From assembly GCA_014338405.1 (NCBI GenBank), contig JTDE01000272.1, forward strand, positions 227,199-291,198: 64,000 nucleotides of DNA, in the 5' to 3' direction. Source of the DNA: Paragonimus skrjabini miyazakii. Lineage: Eukaryota; Platyhelminthes; Trematoda; Plagiorchiida; Troglotrematidae. Made by a program: the position numbers and the translations under genes. The notes under the pieces were generated by a model, which was given only the letters and a program-made list of their open reading frames with translations, was not told the origin of the DNA and made no database searches. Shown piece by piece: positions 37,601 through 49,440 of the stretch (the first letter of the stretch is position 1; every line of letters begins with the position of its first letter).

Positions 37601-40600
37601 AGTGGAGTTGACAAGGAATTTGGCGAATAGCTTGTCCAAGTCGCCACCATCGTACTGGTGCTGACCTGATCGAAATCCTAGCTAAGTCTCGAATATACAG
37701 TGCGCCCTCAAAACTAAGCTCCATGAATGAGTGGCACGGTAGTGAGGCACCATATAATGGCAGTCAAGCCATGGGGTCGTTGTCATTGGAATTGCTGTAA
37801 GGCATGTGATTTGCTCTCTTCTTCTCACAGACTGTGATCTACCAGCCGATTGTTGTTGACCTGTAAACTAGTGGATATCTTTCTCGTACTATAAAATTGA
37901 CAGGGACTTTTCAATTAGTTGTTGCAAACTCTAGATGAGTTTTACATGTATGTTCGTGTAGAGTGCGCCAAGCCCTGTAAGTTGCTCTGTCTACGTGAAT
38001 CACTTGCCACCAGCTGAGCATGTTGGCCTGACCTGGGATTTGTAATCACTGTTAAGGTGCTGGGCTACGCTGGGAATAGAGTGTGAACGTGACAAACTGT
38101 GAGCAACATGATTATTTTTTTTGAGTCGTTGTATGGAAAGTATGTTGTTAATCAATGTCTGAAAATTAAGCGATTGAGGGTAGTCTACAATTTAAATTGT
38201 ATGCCTCACCATTTGTAAAGTTTTTGCCAGTACTGTCTCCAAGCATCCAGAGCATACAGCTTGAATTTCTTCACGTTAATGACAGTTTACACTTTCATGG
38301 ATAGGTACTTAAGGCCTGAATCTCTACATAGGCTAAACGAGATGAAATGCGCTTGTAATTGAGAGAACTTAACTGCATCAGGCATTCTCAATTTGGTAAG
38401 GAACATTCGCGACATTTTCTATATATTGTCGCTGTGAAGACATCGAACGCACGAGTTAAGTTTAACTCCTAGGAAATGTTTTCTGGGTCAGATACTAGCT
38501 GAAGAATTTAACATTTGCTTTATTTAAGTAAAGCTGAATACCCACCGTGTCTATTTCAATTTTCATGTTGAGACGAACTTCCTAGGAAGTGACCGATTCC
38601 TACTTTTGGCTCTAGTGATTTGCTGCCACTTCCATTGGCTAAACTGCATTTACCTGAGGGAGAAAACCTGTTTAAGAGGGTACCCCTTTTCTTGTCGAAA
38701 GCGAAAATACTTCACTTTCACTAGACGTTTCTGTTCGAGACGAAAGTTGGCTTATTGTTTACTTTCGGATTTTTAAACCATCAAAGGGGTATCGACCTCT
38801 CGGATCTAAGTCTTCTTGACTGATAGTTGTCCAAGACAACCCAGTTTTATCGAAAAGTTTATATACCCCGATTATGGCCTTCAAACAGTTCGACATGATG
38901 AGACACCGCTATTGTCGATCGTGCATTAAACTGTGCATAATTGATTGAGTGTGCCAGAAAGAATAAACTTGCAGGCACAACTATATGGCACTGTCACTAC
39001 TATTTTAGGTAACATTTATACTATGACAGAATGTTTTGAGTTACCCGTAAATAGGTGTAATTTATATATCCGGATATAGGAAGTTGTGAGAGACGTATGA
39101 ACCATTCGCTACTACTTAGTGTAAGAGGTTTGATTATTTTCGATAAAGAATAACTCCATCTTTTCAATCATCTTTCGTCGTTGTTGTTCTAGCTTTGCGT
39201 GTTGCAAATGGCTGTGTTGCTGAGAAAAGTCAAACACTGACTGTAAAGATGTCGGGTTTAAACGAGGAGTTGGTCATGTAGGTATGTGGTTAGGAAACCA
39301 TCCACAAATTTTTTAATTTTTGTTTGTAGCACCAGGCAGAAGGAGAAAGACAGTGTAGAACACAAAGGTTTGAGAAGTTTTCTTAGCTTCCAGCGTATAA
39401 AGATTTTACTTTTGGTAATAAACCGATGGACGTACTTCCTTGTTAGAGTACTTCTCCAACTGGATGTCATTTTGACATATGAACGATGAAAACAGATATT
39501 GGGTTTCTTAGCCGTTTGAGAATTTGGTGGACATACGGCATCCTGTACGTTGTAGACCACCTTTAATCAATCTAAGTTAAGCTCTTCTTGGGCCACATCG
39601 ATCTTTATGTCCTGGAAAATGGACACAACAGCAAGACGATGAAATGGATGGCGGGGTAAATCGCGTTTTTTGTAAATTTGAACCTTAGTGTGACGTTTGC
39701 TTTTGATTCAAGATTTCTGAGTAATGAGTCTACGAGGTTGCAGATAAATTATTCTTCGATTGTCTAAGTTAACTACAAATGAAAATGCTGCGACTGCAGC
39801 CATTTCATGAAGTTCACCTGAACAGGTTGATACACGTGCTCAGTCTTCTCGTTGATGACGGTGCTACCGTATGTTCGGGTTTTTCCTTGTGATAAGTGAG
39901 TCGCAAGAGTTTATTTGTCTGTCTGAGTTTTGGCTATACTAAATCACGTGTGCACAGCGATGTACTTGCGTTTTAGAAAGGCGAAACTGACGTACATCAA
40001 CGTGGTAATCGAACTCTTGGTCGAGGTCCCTTTCCATTAGTCTTGAATAAGTTTTCGCCGGTCTGACGTGTAAGTATCTCAGTTAGTTCGTCACGAAATT
40101 CTGTATTTTTGGATGCACAATATCTTTTGAACTGAGCAACCACGTGACTTTGTCGCTGGATCTATATGTAGCTAGAATGCAAGATGAAATTCAAAGATAA
40201 GCAAAGGGAAGGTCGAAAACTGGGCGTTGGTTAATGCTATACAAGTGTTGTTCCAGGTTGTCAGCTCCACCTAACGTGGGAATCAACGTCTGAGGGCAGA
40301 AGTTTGAGTTGCGTAACTGCACGATCGTTATCTCAGTCACTATCAAGACTCAGCATGTCTTTATATCCATTTCTTTTATAAGAACTGAAAACCATGCGAA
40401 AGCTATCGCTTATATGGTTTGACTGGCGGAAATCAGTCAGAAAGGTAAAGAAAGTAACTAAAGTACTGCTGTTCATGCCACTGATTAAATCTTGTCAAAT
40501 GAAGTGAACGATTCGGATCACACGTGGTTTTCATAAGAAACTAAAATTTCCATTTACAGTCTTTACCTCACATGTTTTTTCCTTACTTATTTTGATAATA

Positions 40601-43600
40601 ATGAAACGTATTGGTTTGGTTCTACAGAACGGGTAAAACGAATGCTGTTTAAAAGACCGAGTAAAAACAGAACTTGTCTTCATTTTACCACAAACCATAG
40701 AATGAAACAGGCAAGATCACGTGGGTTCATTAATTAATCAATTTCTCGACGCATTCTCTTGTTACAAGATTAGGCCACTTCCAGTATTTTTCCCTGATTC
40801 ACAAATTTTCGCTAATCAGTGTTTCATGCGTAACGATGTGGACCCTAAATAGTAGTAAAACGTTACCAAATACAGACGTGTATTCATTCAATGACAAACA
40901 CGGAACTCATCGCTGATCATACTGATCAATCAGAGCTTCTGGGTGAGATCCATCAAGAAAACACATTCCTTAGCATAAGTGATCAGAAAGTACGCAAAGT
41001 TATCATTGTCTCAGCTGACCAGTCCACCCATTCACGTCTTTTTCTTTATCTGTTTCTGGATCGTCTTTTTTCACACCAAAATAGCTAACAAATTTTAAAG
41101 ATTTTACTGTCCGCACTGTCTTACAAATACATCAACAAGGTATTCCGGCTAGCAGTCCCTCGTGACTGGAATTACATGTGTGCCATGTCTTCGAAACAGA
41201 TTAACGCAATCATAGAGTTGTCATTCACTCAACTATGCTTTCAGATCGTGCCGTAGATAGATGGCTTTTTCTCAATCTCTCCCGTGGTGATAAAGTCAGT
41301 TCTCGTTGTGCAGATAGAGTGAGTATCACACTGACCTCTAAGACACAAAAAACATGCCCAACTGGACCCCAGTGAATGTTTACTTACAAGGCGTCAGACA
41401 GTACTCCGGTCCAACTCTGCAGACAAATAGAGACGTTGGTTTTCGTCATGTCTACATACGCTCCAACAGAAGTTAGTTGAAGTACCGTTAAAACCGTCTT
41501 TCAAAACGCCCTGTTTGTTCATCTAAGTCAAACTGCGCACTAGGACCTTACCGTACTTCTTGTCGGTATTATAGCACGACCTGATGACCTTACTTCTGTG
41601 CCCAAGTGAGAGGCAATACAAATAGTAATGCTATAGTTCCGAGCGCCTCACGGACTCTACCTACCGAGTTACCTCACTTGGATCCGCTTCTGCAACCCAA
41701 CTGTGAATGCAAGTTAACCGTGTCGTCCCCAGTTAAACATGGCAACAATCATTCGGGAAAAACCACCTTGACTCAGTTCGTGAAGTGATTCATACCCTGT
41801 TGCTTTATGGTTTATCTAGGGATCATTTGTTTACTGACTTAAAGCGCAATGGTGAACGAAATCCCTCTCAAACAGCACTGTCATTTGAACTGTCAGGGTC
41901 ACAATTATGGAGTGACCCAAACGAGTACCAAGCAAAATCCCAGCAAGTATGCGAATCTTCTTCGGAGAGGTTTGTTTCGAAGTCCGCTTCACGCAAAGCA
42001 GAAGTTGCCTAACGCTGATTAGACACAGCATCCGACATTGACAGCCATGAACTTACACACCAACTTACGAAAAATCTACCTAAGGACCGTGGAGCCTAAT
42101 CGTCCAAAAGAGGGCAAAGGAATGAAAGAAACAGTTCTGTCAGAGAATCGGCGGGTGTAGCTTTCTCTGGTTTGTTATTGAACTGACGGTAGGCAAGGTT
42201 TTTGGGGAACTGCGTGCGAAAAATATGGCTCTCGTATTTACAGCTCTTCTCGGTGAGTTGATAGGTGGGGAGAAAGCCTCGAGGACCAGCTTAAGTGGCC
42301 CGGGCCATTTTATTTACCTACGTACAGTGGATATAATCTGAGAAGTTATAACGTGTCCGGCGACCCTCCGTAGGAAACCGAAGTGACGTATGGATACAAA
42401 TTATTTAAACATGCACAAACGACGAGCTCTAACAAAAGCAAAGTTCGAGTACTTTGGTTCTTTTCGAGAGCTGCTGGTTGAAAAGTCTGTAGGACTGCCA
42501 GAGTTGCAACAACTTGTGAGTGGTGTTCAAACTATATCAACTTTATGACGGACGATATTATGGGATACGCAGTCAGAGATTCCTAGGACCTCGGAGTGGC
42601 GCTTCTGCCAAGAAGAAAGCTCACTGTTATTGACTATGAGGACGGGATAATCGCAACCAGTTCATGCACAGAAAACCCGCAGATAATGCTGAACCGGTTA
42701 AACGGTATTTCTAGTATACAACTTGCAGCTTTTGGATGTAATATGTTGTAAGATTAAATTAATATTGACCTTAGTTTTTTTATTACAGGAAGGTCAATTG
42801 AGACTGTCAGTTAGTTCATCTGCCAAGGTGGTATAATCCGATTAGCTTGTAACACTGTTAGCGAGGTATCCACGAGGACCGCGAAGCCAAGTTGTGAGTT
42901 TGCTCATGTTCACCTTCATCTTCATCTAAATCGTAAAGGCCTCCATTTGCCCTCGGTTTTTTCTATAGACCAGAAACCTATCTCATTCGTTTGTTGTCGT
43001 TATTCAAACATCGTTGTCTCTGTCATCTATCGGGTACCAGATTAATTGACTGTATGAGAAATCCTGATAGTTCGCGGGTGCATATTTGGGAAATGTGCAA
43101 TTTCGCGACCGTTAATTAAAGTAATACAAGTGTACGGTCTATGCTGTTGGGGTAGTTTACTTTGTATGCGCACAGAGGGTTAACGACAACGTGTAGCGTT
43201 CACTGTGGATGCCGAAAGCTAGAGGCCTCCACAAAGAAACCAGATGATGATAGGGTGATGAGTTATGAAAGCCATGGCCCCAATGTCGAACGAGGTTGAC
43301 GGGTGACTTTCGTTCAGTGTAGGAATTCTCGGGCATCCACACAACTAGTGGTGAACGCTGTTGTTTATGGTTCCGTGTTGCAGTTAATATTCAGCCTGCA
43401 TCAGTCGTTAACTCTTTTTCTGTCAGGCTCCTCGTTGATTTTGAGTAGTTTTGGAATAATGACTTTTTATTCGCTGAGTGCTTTGCCGCTTCCTGAATTA
43501 TTTTCAAGATTAACAACAGTCTGAGTCATGGTGCCCGAAAATATGGTCTGAAAATGGAAATTATTATAAGGATGATGAAGATGAGAGTTGGAAATAACAG

Positions 43601-46600
43601 TAAGAGTTTCCGATACACAACTTGATTCGTGATACATTTCCAGAAGTCAGTTATTTGAAACTACTTGCCGCTGAGTCAGGAATGGGCGTTCTTGATTCGT
43701 CAGTAATGTTAATTAAAACCGTTGGATGGACGTAAGCCTTTTCAAGTGCATGGGCAAGACTTTTGAAGTTTCACATATTGTAGAAATCTACATAAACCAC
43801 GTTTCTATTAAATGAGCTCAGTGTCTGTTTTGGTCTGTAGGTTGAACACATAGACGTCTGACTGAAATATATCCACTTCCAAGTGTAAATAATCGCTTTA
43901 TGAAGCTTCATCGTTAGAACCGGAAGAAAGGGACATACGTAACACTCTTTTGAGGCAACTTATGAAGAACTATAGTTATAACCTGTCGTTTTGTGATCTA
44001 CACCGGTTACATCCTGAGCAGGGCTGTTTCTGGTTTGAACTTGTGGACATTCACGCTTGTCTCTCCAAAATTCCTGTTGGATTTTAATAGAAGCTAAACC
44101 CTTATGTAGACTTTTCCATCAATCTTCTGGTTATTTACTGTATGACATACTTTCTGTAACCCGACATAATAACTTAACTATATATTTTTTCATCGAAATT
44201 ATCAAGCATGAAATACTACTTTTAAGTGTATTTGCATCATCAACTAACAGAAAACATCGCAAACCTTCTAGTAACAAGTAGTTGGAATCGATTTGACTTT
44301 GTTTGCATTTAAAAGTTAGAGTGAACCAATCTGACCCTCTCTAGAAAGTCTTGGAATACATGTTTCCTAGTGTTTCCAGTTATAACCAAGCCGGATGATC
44401 TTTACGTAACACCGGCACTCGACGCTTGACAATAGCAAACAACTGATTACACGCGAAGGGCGATCAATGAATACGACAGCATCATTTTTGGGTGTTTACA
44501 TAGTGATGGAATGGAACGGATATTTACTGTTGTGGTTTGCCCGGTGAAATGTTGTATTTGATCTTGTACGCCATTAAAAGATCACTACGACTACCTGGTT
44601 CTCTATAAGTGACAATGTTCATGAACTTATGGTAGTTCATGCTGCAGTAGGCACGTAGATTTTGCACGCAATTTACCAAGTAGTCATTTTGCATGAAAGT
44701 CTCTCACAGGATTTATTGTTGGATTACCCCTTATATGGAAGGTTAGTTAACTGATCTTCCTTTTGTGCGAACAATTTGTGCTTACATAGATGTCAAGCAG
44801 GAACGGGCTTGTGTGCAATCGATAAAACGCATCGAAATCAATGTCAAGCTTGTCGGCTGAAGAAATGTATTCGCATGGGAATGAACAAAGACGGTGAGTT
44901 AGTTTTTGTAGCTACAGCTCCTGTTATCAAATTGTTACTCGTTTTTACTCATAACTCCCAGAAAGTGTGTTGTACTACTGTTTACAAGAGTAGAAAAGAG
45001 GGGTAATTACATGAGTGAAACTGTTATATAAAGTCAGAGGTTGCTTCAGTGATAGCTGTCAGAGATAAACTAACGGCAGATCAGACCTGTGGTTATAGGA
45101 AAAATGATACACAGAAACTGGTAGGAAAATGTGCATAAAGTCCAATTTAGGGGGGCTCAAAACTGTGATTCAGATGAGTTTTCTCATTTTTGGTTAGATG
45201 AAACGCAGTGAACTCACTGACACTCAGAAGGACCCAACCGTTACTACATAATGTGATTACTGATTACGGTGGTGTGAGCTATAGTGCGTTCTTAAACGTT
45301 TCTAGGCTGCCAATCAACAAGAATAATTCATATACTAATCAAATAAATTTACACAATCACCTATGATGTTGATGACGATAGCGAGCACAAAGGAGGTACC
45401 AGTCGATATTTAAATGGATGTGGTCCGGGAACGGAAATAAATCTGATGACCTAATGAGTTAAAGGAAATCTTCACCTCAGTCGGCAGAAAAGTTACGGAA
45501 CATGCAGAAGCCAAAAAATAACGTTTGAAATAAAAAATCGAACAATAGTATTTTTTTATAAGGAAGTTTATGTAGTTCAACAAACAATCTGGGCTGTCGC
45601 ATGGTTTGGGATTACTGGGACGCTCTTATATCCATATAAACAACTTACCTCAACATGCATGATTAACAAATCCCACAGTCGAATGCTTGGTTCGAGGTTG
45701 ACTATAACGAGATCGAACTACCAGTCAAACGGTTTATTCTAGTGTGTCACGTGATAAATGTGAGAGATGCGATCAAGTGTGAATAGTGTTCATCTTTCGA
45801 AGCCATGTCCTTTTTCAATATCGATAGGTCGGCGCACTCTATGCTACCAATCTGGCATTATTCATTTGCATGATCAACCTGGTGCTTATATCGCAAGTGG
45901 TGAATCTCTAAAAGAGGCGAATCTCTCAGACTCAGTATCCAACATTATAAACTCAACGAACCGATGCAAGTGAGGATAAGTTTGAACTCTCTTTCCATTG
46001 TGATCATCGGTGAAAGACTGATCGAATGCCCGGTGACAGATTACTGTTAATAATATTGGTTGATTTTGTTTGTGTTGTTTATTGTTTTGAGTTGTTTTGT
46101 ACACAATCTTCAGTGGCTAACGTAAATTGGCGCCAGATAATCTCTACGTGGTTCTAATTATGTAACAATGATTATTCGATAAATTCTCGATGAACGGAGT
46201 TTTGTGGACAGCTGCTTTTAGTAACCACCGATGTAGTGGTAAACAATCGTTCTACCTCAGTTGAGTTACATCAGCATCACGTACGCTGAGAAATCAAACC
46301 TGTGATTTGTTAGTAAACTTTAGAATGTTAGCCCAGACAGCTAGGGAGTAGACCCCTTCTCGGTTTGTTCTGGGGCCGTGATGTATGCCAGTCAACTTGC
46401 AGGCAACTAAAAGAAAATTAATGTAACTCATCACAGTGTGTTGCCGTAAAAAGGACGGAATACAGTAGTCCCAGAGTGATAAGTCATCCTTTTCCAAGCT
46501 AGTATATGTGCAATGCAGAAGTCTCACAAACATAGTCAATTTCTCACATCCGCCCCGTTCTATCGGTTGGTTGGAACGCTGAATCGACCGCGCGGAACCT

Positions 46601-48408
46601 CCAGTGCAGTGAATCTAAAAAAGATGGATGTATACTGATAATAGATCATATCGCCTCGTTATGATGCCTCAATGTGCTTAACTTATCTATGAATACGTTC
46701 ACGCCAAATTTAGAAGAATTGAATAATAACCTGTGGGATTAGAAACACATGTTTCTACTGCGCAACACTTTCGACTACTAAGATTGGAAACGAAACAAAC
46801 GCAGAATTGCTTACAGCACGGTACACCGGATTACATTCTACAATATATGAAATTGCAAACCACGTACAAACAATTAGTTGTTTGATGGTGTGTTGGCATT
46901 CTACCCCGCAGTTCGCTGTGGCAAGTCTCGTTCTCTGAACTCATCGGGTCGAGACAACTGAACAGCGATTCGAAACAGCTGCCTTCGTGTTATGAGCTCG
47001 TTCTCTGAATTCCACCAGATAAAACTTCGGAATACTGTTTGCCAGAAACATGTTGCAGGTTTTAATTTTCGAATAGCTGCTTACAATTAATGAGTCCAGA
47101 AAAACACATCCATTCTTAAGCTAAGGGTTTATTGGGATGAACTGGGATAAACAATCTAGCTACTTTGTATCTGGTTCCTGTGATCGCTGACTGCTGAAGC
47201 TGGTGTTGAGATTCTTGCTCTTCCAAATTAACGACCTGTTTGTAAGCAATATTTCTATGACACATCCTATTGTATGAATATGTTGTGATAATTTTATGGT
47301 GAACTCTCTCTTATAGCCGTACAGAACGAGCGACAACCAAGGAAACATGCTCAACTACGAATGCATGAATTCTGCGCCTCCGGGGCAAGTGATGTTGTTG
47401 ATCGCGAAGAACGGTTGCCTAAACAAAGTCGTCATGATGGCGGGTTCGAGGTTGATCGGAGTGGAATGCAGCTTGCATTTCAAGTGGATGGACAAATTAC
47501 AGTATCAACAAACTCACCAGGTGCTCAAACGACAGACAGAAAAAGAAGCGAATCATCACAAGATAGCAAGCTATCAGAAGCTAATGGAGAGTCTAAAAAC
47601 GAACAACATCGATGGATTCGCTCGACGATAGATCAGCCACTTCAATCGAAAGTTGTCCGGAACTCACGCAGACGAATAGATTGTAATAGACGATCTCGTG
47701 GGTTTTCAAATTATGGCAAAAGAGCAAACTTATCACGCTTACCAATGGATACGCCTGGTTTTCCTTTATTCCCACTGACCCAAGCTGAAAGTGGTTATCT
47801 GTTACAAGACATTGATTCAGCCTACAATTTGATCGACTTTGAAATGACTGGACCTAGCTCGGAAAAAGGCGCGAGACAAGTAGCAAATAAAGTTTTTATG
47901 CCATCCGATCCACTACGTACTCCCGATTTTACTAACCATTACTCGGATTGTTCGTTACCGACCGACACACAATCTCCGTCAGTTAGACCGGCAAGTTCGA
48001 AGCAAATTCAAATGACTCATAAATCTACTACTGCTGANNNNNNNNNNNNNNNNNNNNNNNNNNNNNNNNNNNNNNNNNNNNNNNNNNNNNNNNNNNNNNN
48101 NNNNNNNNNNNNNNNNNNNNNNNNNNNNNNNNNNNNNTTCGCAGCAGCGCTTTTATCTACAGATGGCACAGTTACTGAGAAATGCGTCCAATGTCGACAG
48201 ACAAATTTCGGGCCGGCCTGTATTTCCTCTGGTACCAACAGCACTCGTTCCATCACTTGGATTCAACTGGCCTCCAACTCAACAGTTCCTCACTGGGAAG
48301 CTTGCGTCTGATAAAAGTGGTCCACGAGGGTGGTTCAGTGCAACATCAACAGTGTCATCTCCGCATCAACTCGACCCTGGATCAACGTTGTCGTCAAATT
48401 TTACGTAG
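28482..48408 (+). CDS. nr2e3: NR2E-type nuclear receptor gene (PNR/NR2E3/FAX-1-like), spliced
   Basis: This is a DNA-binding transcription factor acting in the nucleus. In animals NR2E3, FAX-1 and Hr51 control photoreceptor or neuron identity; that role is family knowledge and is not shown here. The product can be joined from exons 28482-28629, 34455-35337, 44790-44893 and 47317-48037. All internal borders are GT..AG and the split codons (Gly, Arg, Ala) restore the frame exactly. About 618 residues are readable before the assembly gap, then probably 89 more at 48139-48408. The A/B domain is about 1-308 and the DNA-binding domain about 309-378. The P-box is CNGCSG, the second finger opens C-X6-C (the NR2E pattern, not the common X5), and AVQNERQPR follows. 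P-box Asn points to PNR/FAX-1 rather than TLX/tailless, which carry Asp. The family call is very firm, the exact orthologue less so. No ligand-binding domain is visible. Confidence 0.9.
31066..31086. repeat. AATACT microsatellite
   Basis: Short tandem repeats of AATACT-type units sit in intron 1 and give a run of Asn/Thr codons in a spurious open frame. Confidence 0.7.
31505..31720 (+). repeat. Possible SINE family A member in intron 1
   Basis: The block GGGTCATGCCTAATGTCG resembles the GGTCGTGCCTAATGTG just before the tRNA-like part of copy 1. A GGTAGCTCAATGGCGATGAC A-box-like stretch follows at about 31626. The B-box is poor. This is weak evidence for a diverged copy. Confidence 0.35.
34455..35337 (+). 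CDS. nr2e3: Nuclear receptor exon 2: A/B domain and first zinc finger
   Basis: The exon starts after the acceptor TTTACAG and ends at the donor CAG|GTAAGT at 35338. It carries 293 whole codons, with two bases at the left edge and two at the right. Most of it encodes a Ser/Thr/Asn/Pro-rich A/B region without recognisable motifs. The last 36 residues are the first zinc finger (C-X2-C-X13-C-X2-C), including GKHYGILACNGCSGFFKRS and ending RRKLIYR. The intron after YR, between the two fingers, is a position seen in other nuclear receptors. The reading frame cannot start here because it is open through the acceptor and the nearest Met is internal. Confidence 0.95.
35338..44789 (+). other. Nuclear receptor intron 2
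   Basis: This 9.45-kb intron separates the two zinc fingers. It holds a possible minus-strand SINE near 41600-41720. Several short translated stretches around 37.1-37.9, 41.8-42.6 and 43.1-43.5 kb look like eroded mobile-element coding DNA, but I cannot assign them. No second gene is evident in it. Confidence 0.8.
41600..41720 (-). repeat. Possible SINE family B member in intron 2
   Basis: Minus-strand GTAACTCGGTAGGTAGAGTC resembles the copy-1 A-box (about two bases in three), and AACCCAACTGTGAA recurs in both copies. The B-box is not recognisable. It may be a decayed copy. Confidence 0.35.
44790..44893 (+). CDS. nr2e3: Nuclear receptor exon 3: second zinc finger
   Basis: This is a 104-base exon after the acceptor TTACATAG. 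Its first base completes the Arg codon split by the 9.4-kb upstream intron. It then encodes 34 residues: the second finger (C-X6-C-X9-C-X2-C), the motif HRNQCQACRLKKC, and the start of the C-terminal extension (IRMGMNKD). It ends one base into the Ala codon at the donor G|GTGAGT (44894). The fit to NR2E3-type receptors is close throughout. Confidence 0.96.
44894..47316 (+). other. Nuclear receptor intron 3
   Basis: This 2.4-kb intron has donor GTGAGT and acceptor CTTATAG. It is AT-rich without recognisable coding sequence. A weak tRNA A-box-like stretch occurs near 46225 but is not convincing. Confidence 0.8.
47317..48037 (+). CDS. nr2e3: Nuclear receptor exon 4: DNA-binding extension and long hinge, cut by gap
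   Basis: The exon follows the acceptor CTTATAG. The first two bases complete Ala, then VQNERQPRKH follows, the NR2E T/A-box hallmark. From there the frame stays open for 239 codons to the edge of the assembly gap. The rest is a hydrophilic stretch rich in Ser, Arg, Gln and Asn, with a more ordered-looking segment near PGFPLFPLTQAESGYL (about 47752-47800) and DSAYNLIDFEMTG. None of it matches the helix 3-5 signature of a nuclear receptor ligand-binding domain, so I read it as hinge. An ATG at 47361 is internal. Confidence 0.9.
48038..48137. other. Assembly gap (100 N) inside the nuclear receptor
   Basis: The run of exactly 100 N is the usual placeholder for a gap of unknown size. It falls inside coding sequence. 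Anything from a few codons to whole exons, including a ligand-binding domain, could be missing. Confidence 0.98.
48139..48408 (+). CDS. nr2e3: Probable C-terminal coding piece of the nuclear receptor after the gap
   Basis: From the right edge of the gap one frame stays open for 89 codons to a TAG at 48406-48408. It is rich in Ser, Pro, Thr and Gln and has a proline/aromatic patch (LVPSLGFNWPPTQQF). The frame through the gap is shifted relative to exon 4, but the gap length is unknown so this is no objection. The alternative frame continuing exon 4 across exactly 100 N ends at 48311 and looks less protein-like. I see no strong splice donor here, so this may be the natural C-terminus. It lacks an AF-2 helix. 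It could instead be a hinge piece with a weak donor, or non-coding. Confidence 0.5.
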   Translation, partial: SQQRFYLQMAQLLRNASNVDRQISGRPVFPLVPTALVPSLGFNWPPTQQFLTGKLASDKSGPRGWFSATSTVSSPHQLDPGSTLSSNFT

Positions 48409-49149
48409 TCACCATACAATTAGTGATAATTTTTGAAAACTATCTAAGTTTTAGAGCTTGATAAACACTTGGAGTTAGTCACTCAAACTAAAGCAAATGA
48501 TAACTAAACATCCATTCAGTCAGCGTAATCCGTCAGTTGAAAGCAAACTGGTTCCGAACGTGTTCGTTCTTCATAAAACAGGTTCACTACATGTTTCAAC
48601 TGTTTGAACAGCAAAAAATATCATTCTCTGACATACCGTGAGAACAAATAGCAAAAAGCTCAGCCTTGTTTTCACTTTCATGATGAATGGATGTGTTTCA
48701 TTTATCTGGCAAATACTGACACATCAGACGTTTGTACTTTGACCATTCCGTTGAGCTAATTGAGGCAAATACGAAAAACTTTCTCTTTTTGTAAGTTTCA
48801 CAAAATGTGACCAAATTTGTTTGAACTCAATTCATTTAATCATACCCACCCCATTCCATAAGTCAAAATATGCTGCAGTTCGGACAGGGACAAACATTCT
48901 ACACTCTCTAAACAGATTTGCATGGATGGCAACGAAGCGTGTTCACTTCAAAAGTGGTCAGGTTTCTGCTGCCTCATAATATCTCTTCTTATCTATGATG
49001 CTACGCGGCAAGCACATCCGCCTAATTCGGTTTGCATGTCCCCTGTTTCATTCAAGACTGAGGCGTGAACCCACCATTGTGATACGGCAAACAGATGCCT
49101 CAGACAAGCGCGATTTGGCAAACTGCCTTACTTAGTGAGGCGTGAAGTA

Positions 49150-49440
49150 ACTCGGTTAATAAGCTGACTGCAGTTTGATACGCTTCCGCACGCGCTTCAC
49201 TTTTCGAGTTCGCCCCGCCCTCGAGTCTAACGCATTCATGTGTATCAGTGCTAGTGCGTGCGTTGGTGATGCGCACGAGCGCATATTTGGCGGTTGCTCC
49301 CAGGAAGTATATGGCGGTCAGAGTCAGATTAAACCGCTAACCTTGGTTCAGTTCACCAATCGGAAGATGTGCAGCCGAGCACGGAGTAGCATTCATATTA
49401 TTACCAGGGTTTATTGGGTCGCCTAAGTGGCAGTTAAACA
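49150..49440. other. CpG-rich island between the two genes
   Basis: This short stretch is dense in CpG (CGCACGCGCTTC, GTGCGTGCGTTGG, GATGCGCACGAGCGC), in contrast to its AT-rich flanks. An 83-codon frame (49175-49426) runs through it with no family match. It resembles the composition upstream of both genes, so it might mark an unrecognised transcription start. Confidence 0.4.

Noticed and set aside
48138..48311. Continuation of exon 4 across exactly 100 N
   Set aside because: The gap length is a placeholder, and the frame looks less protein-like than the one ending at 48408.
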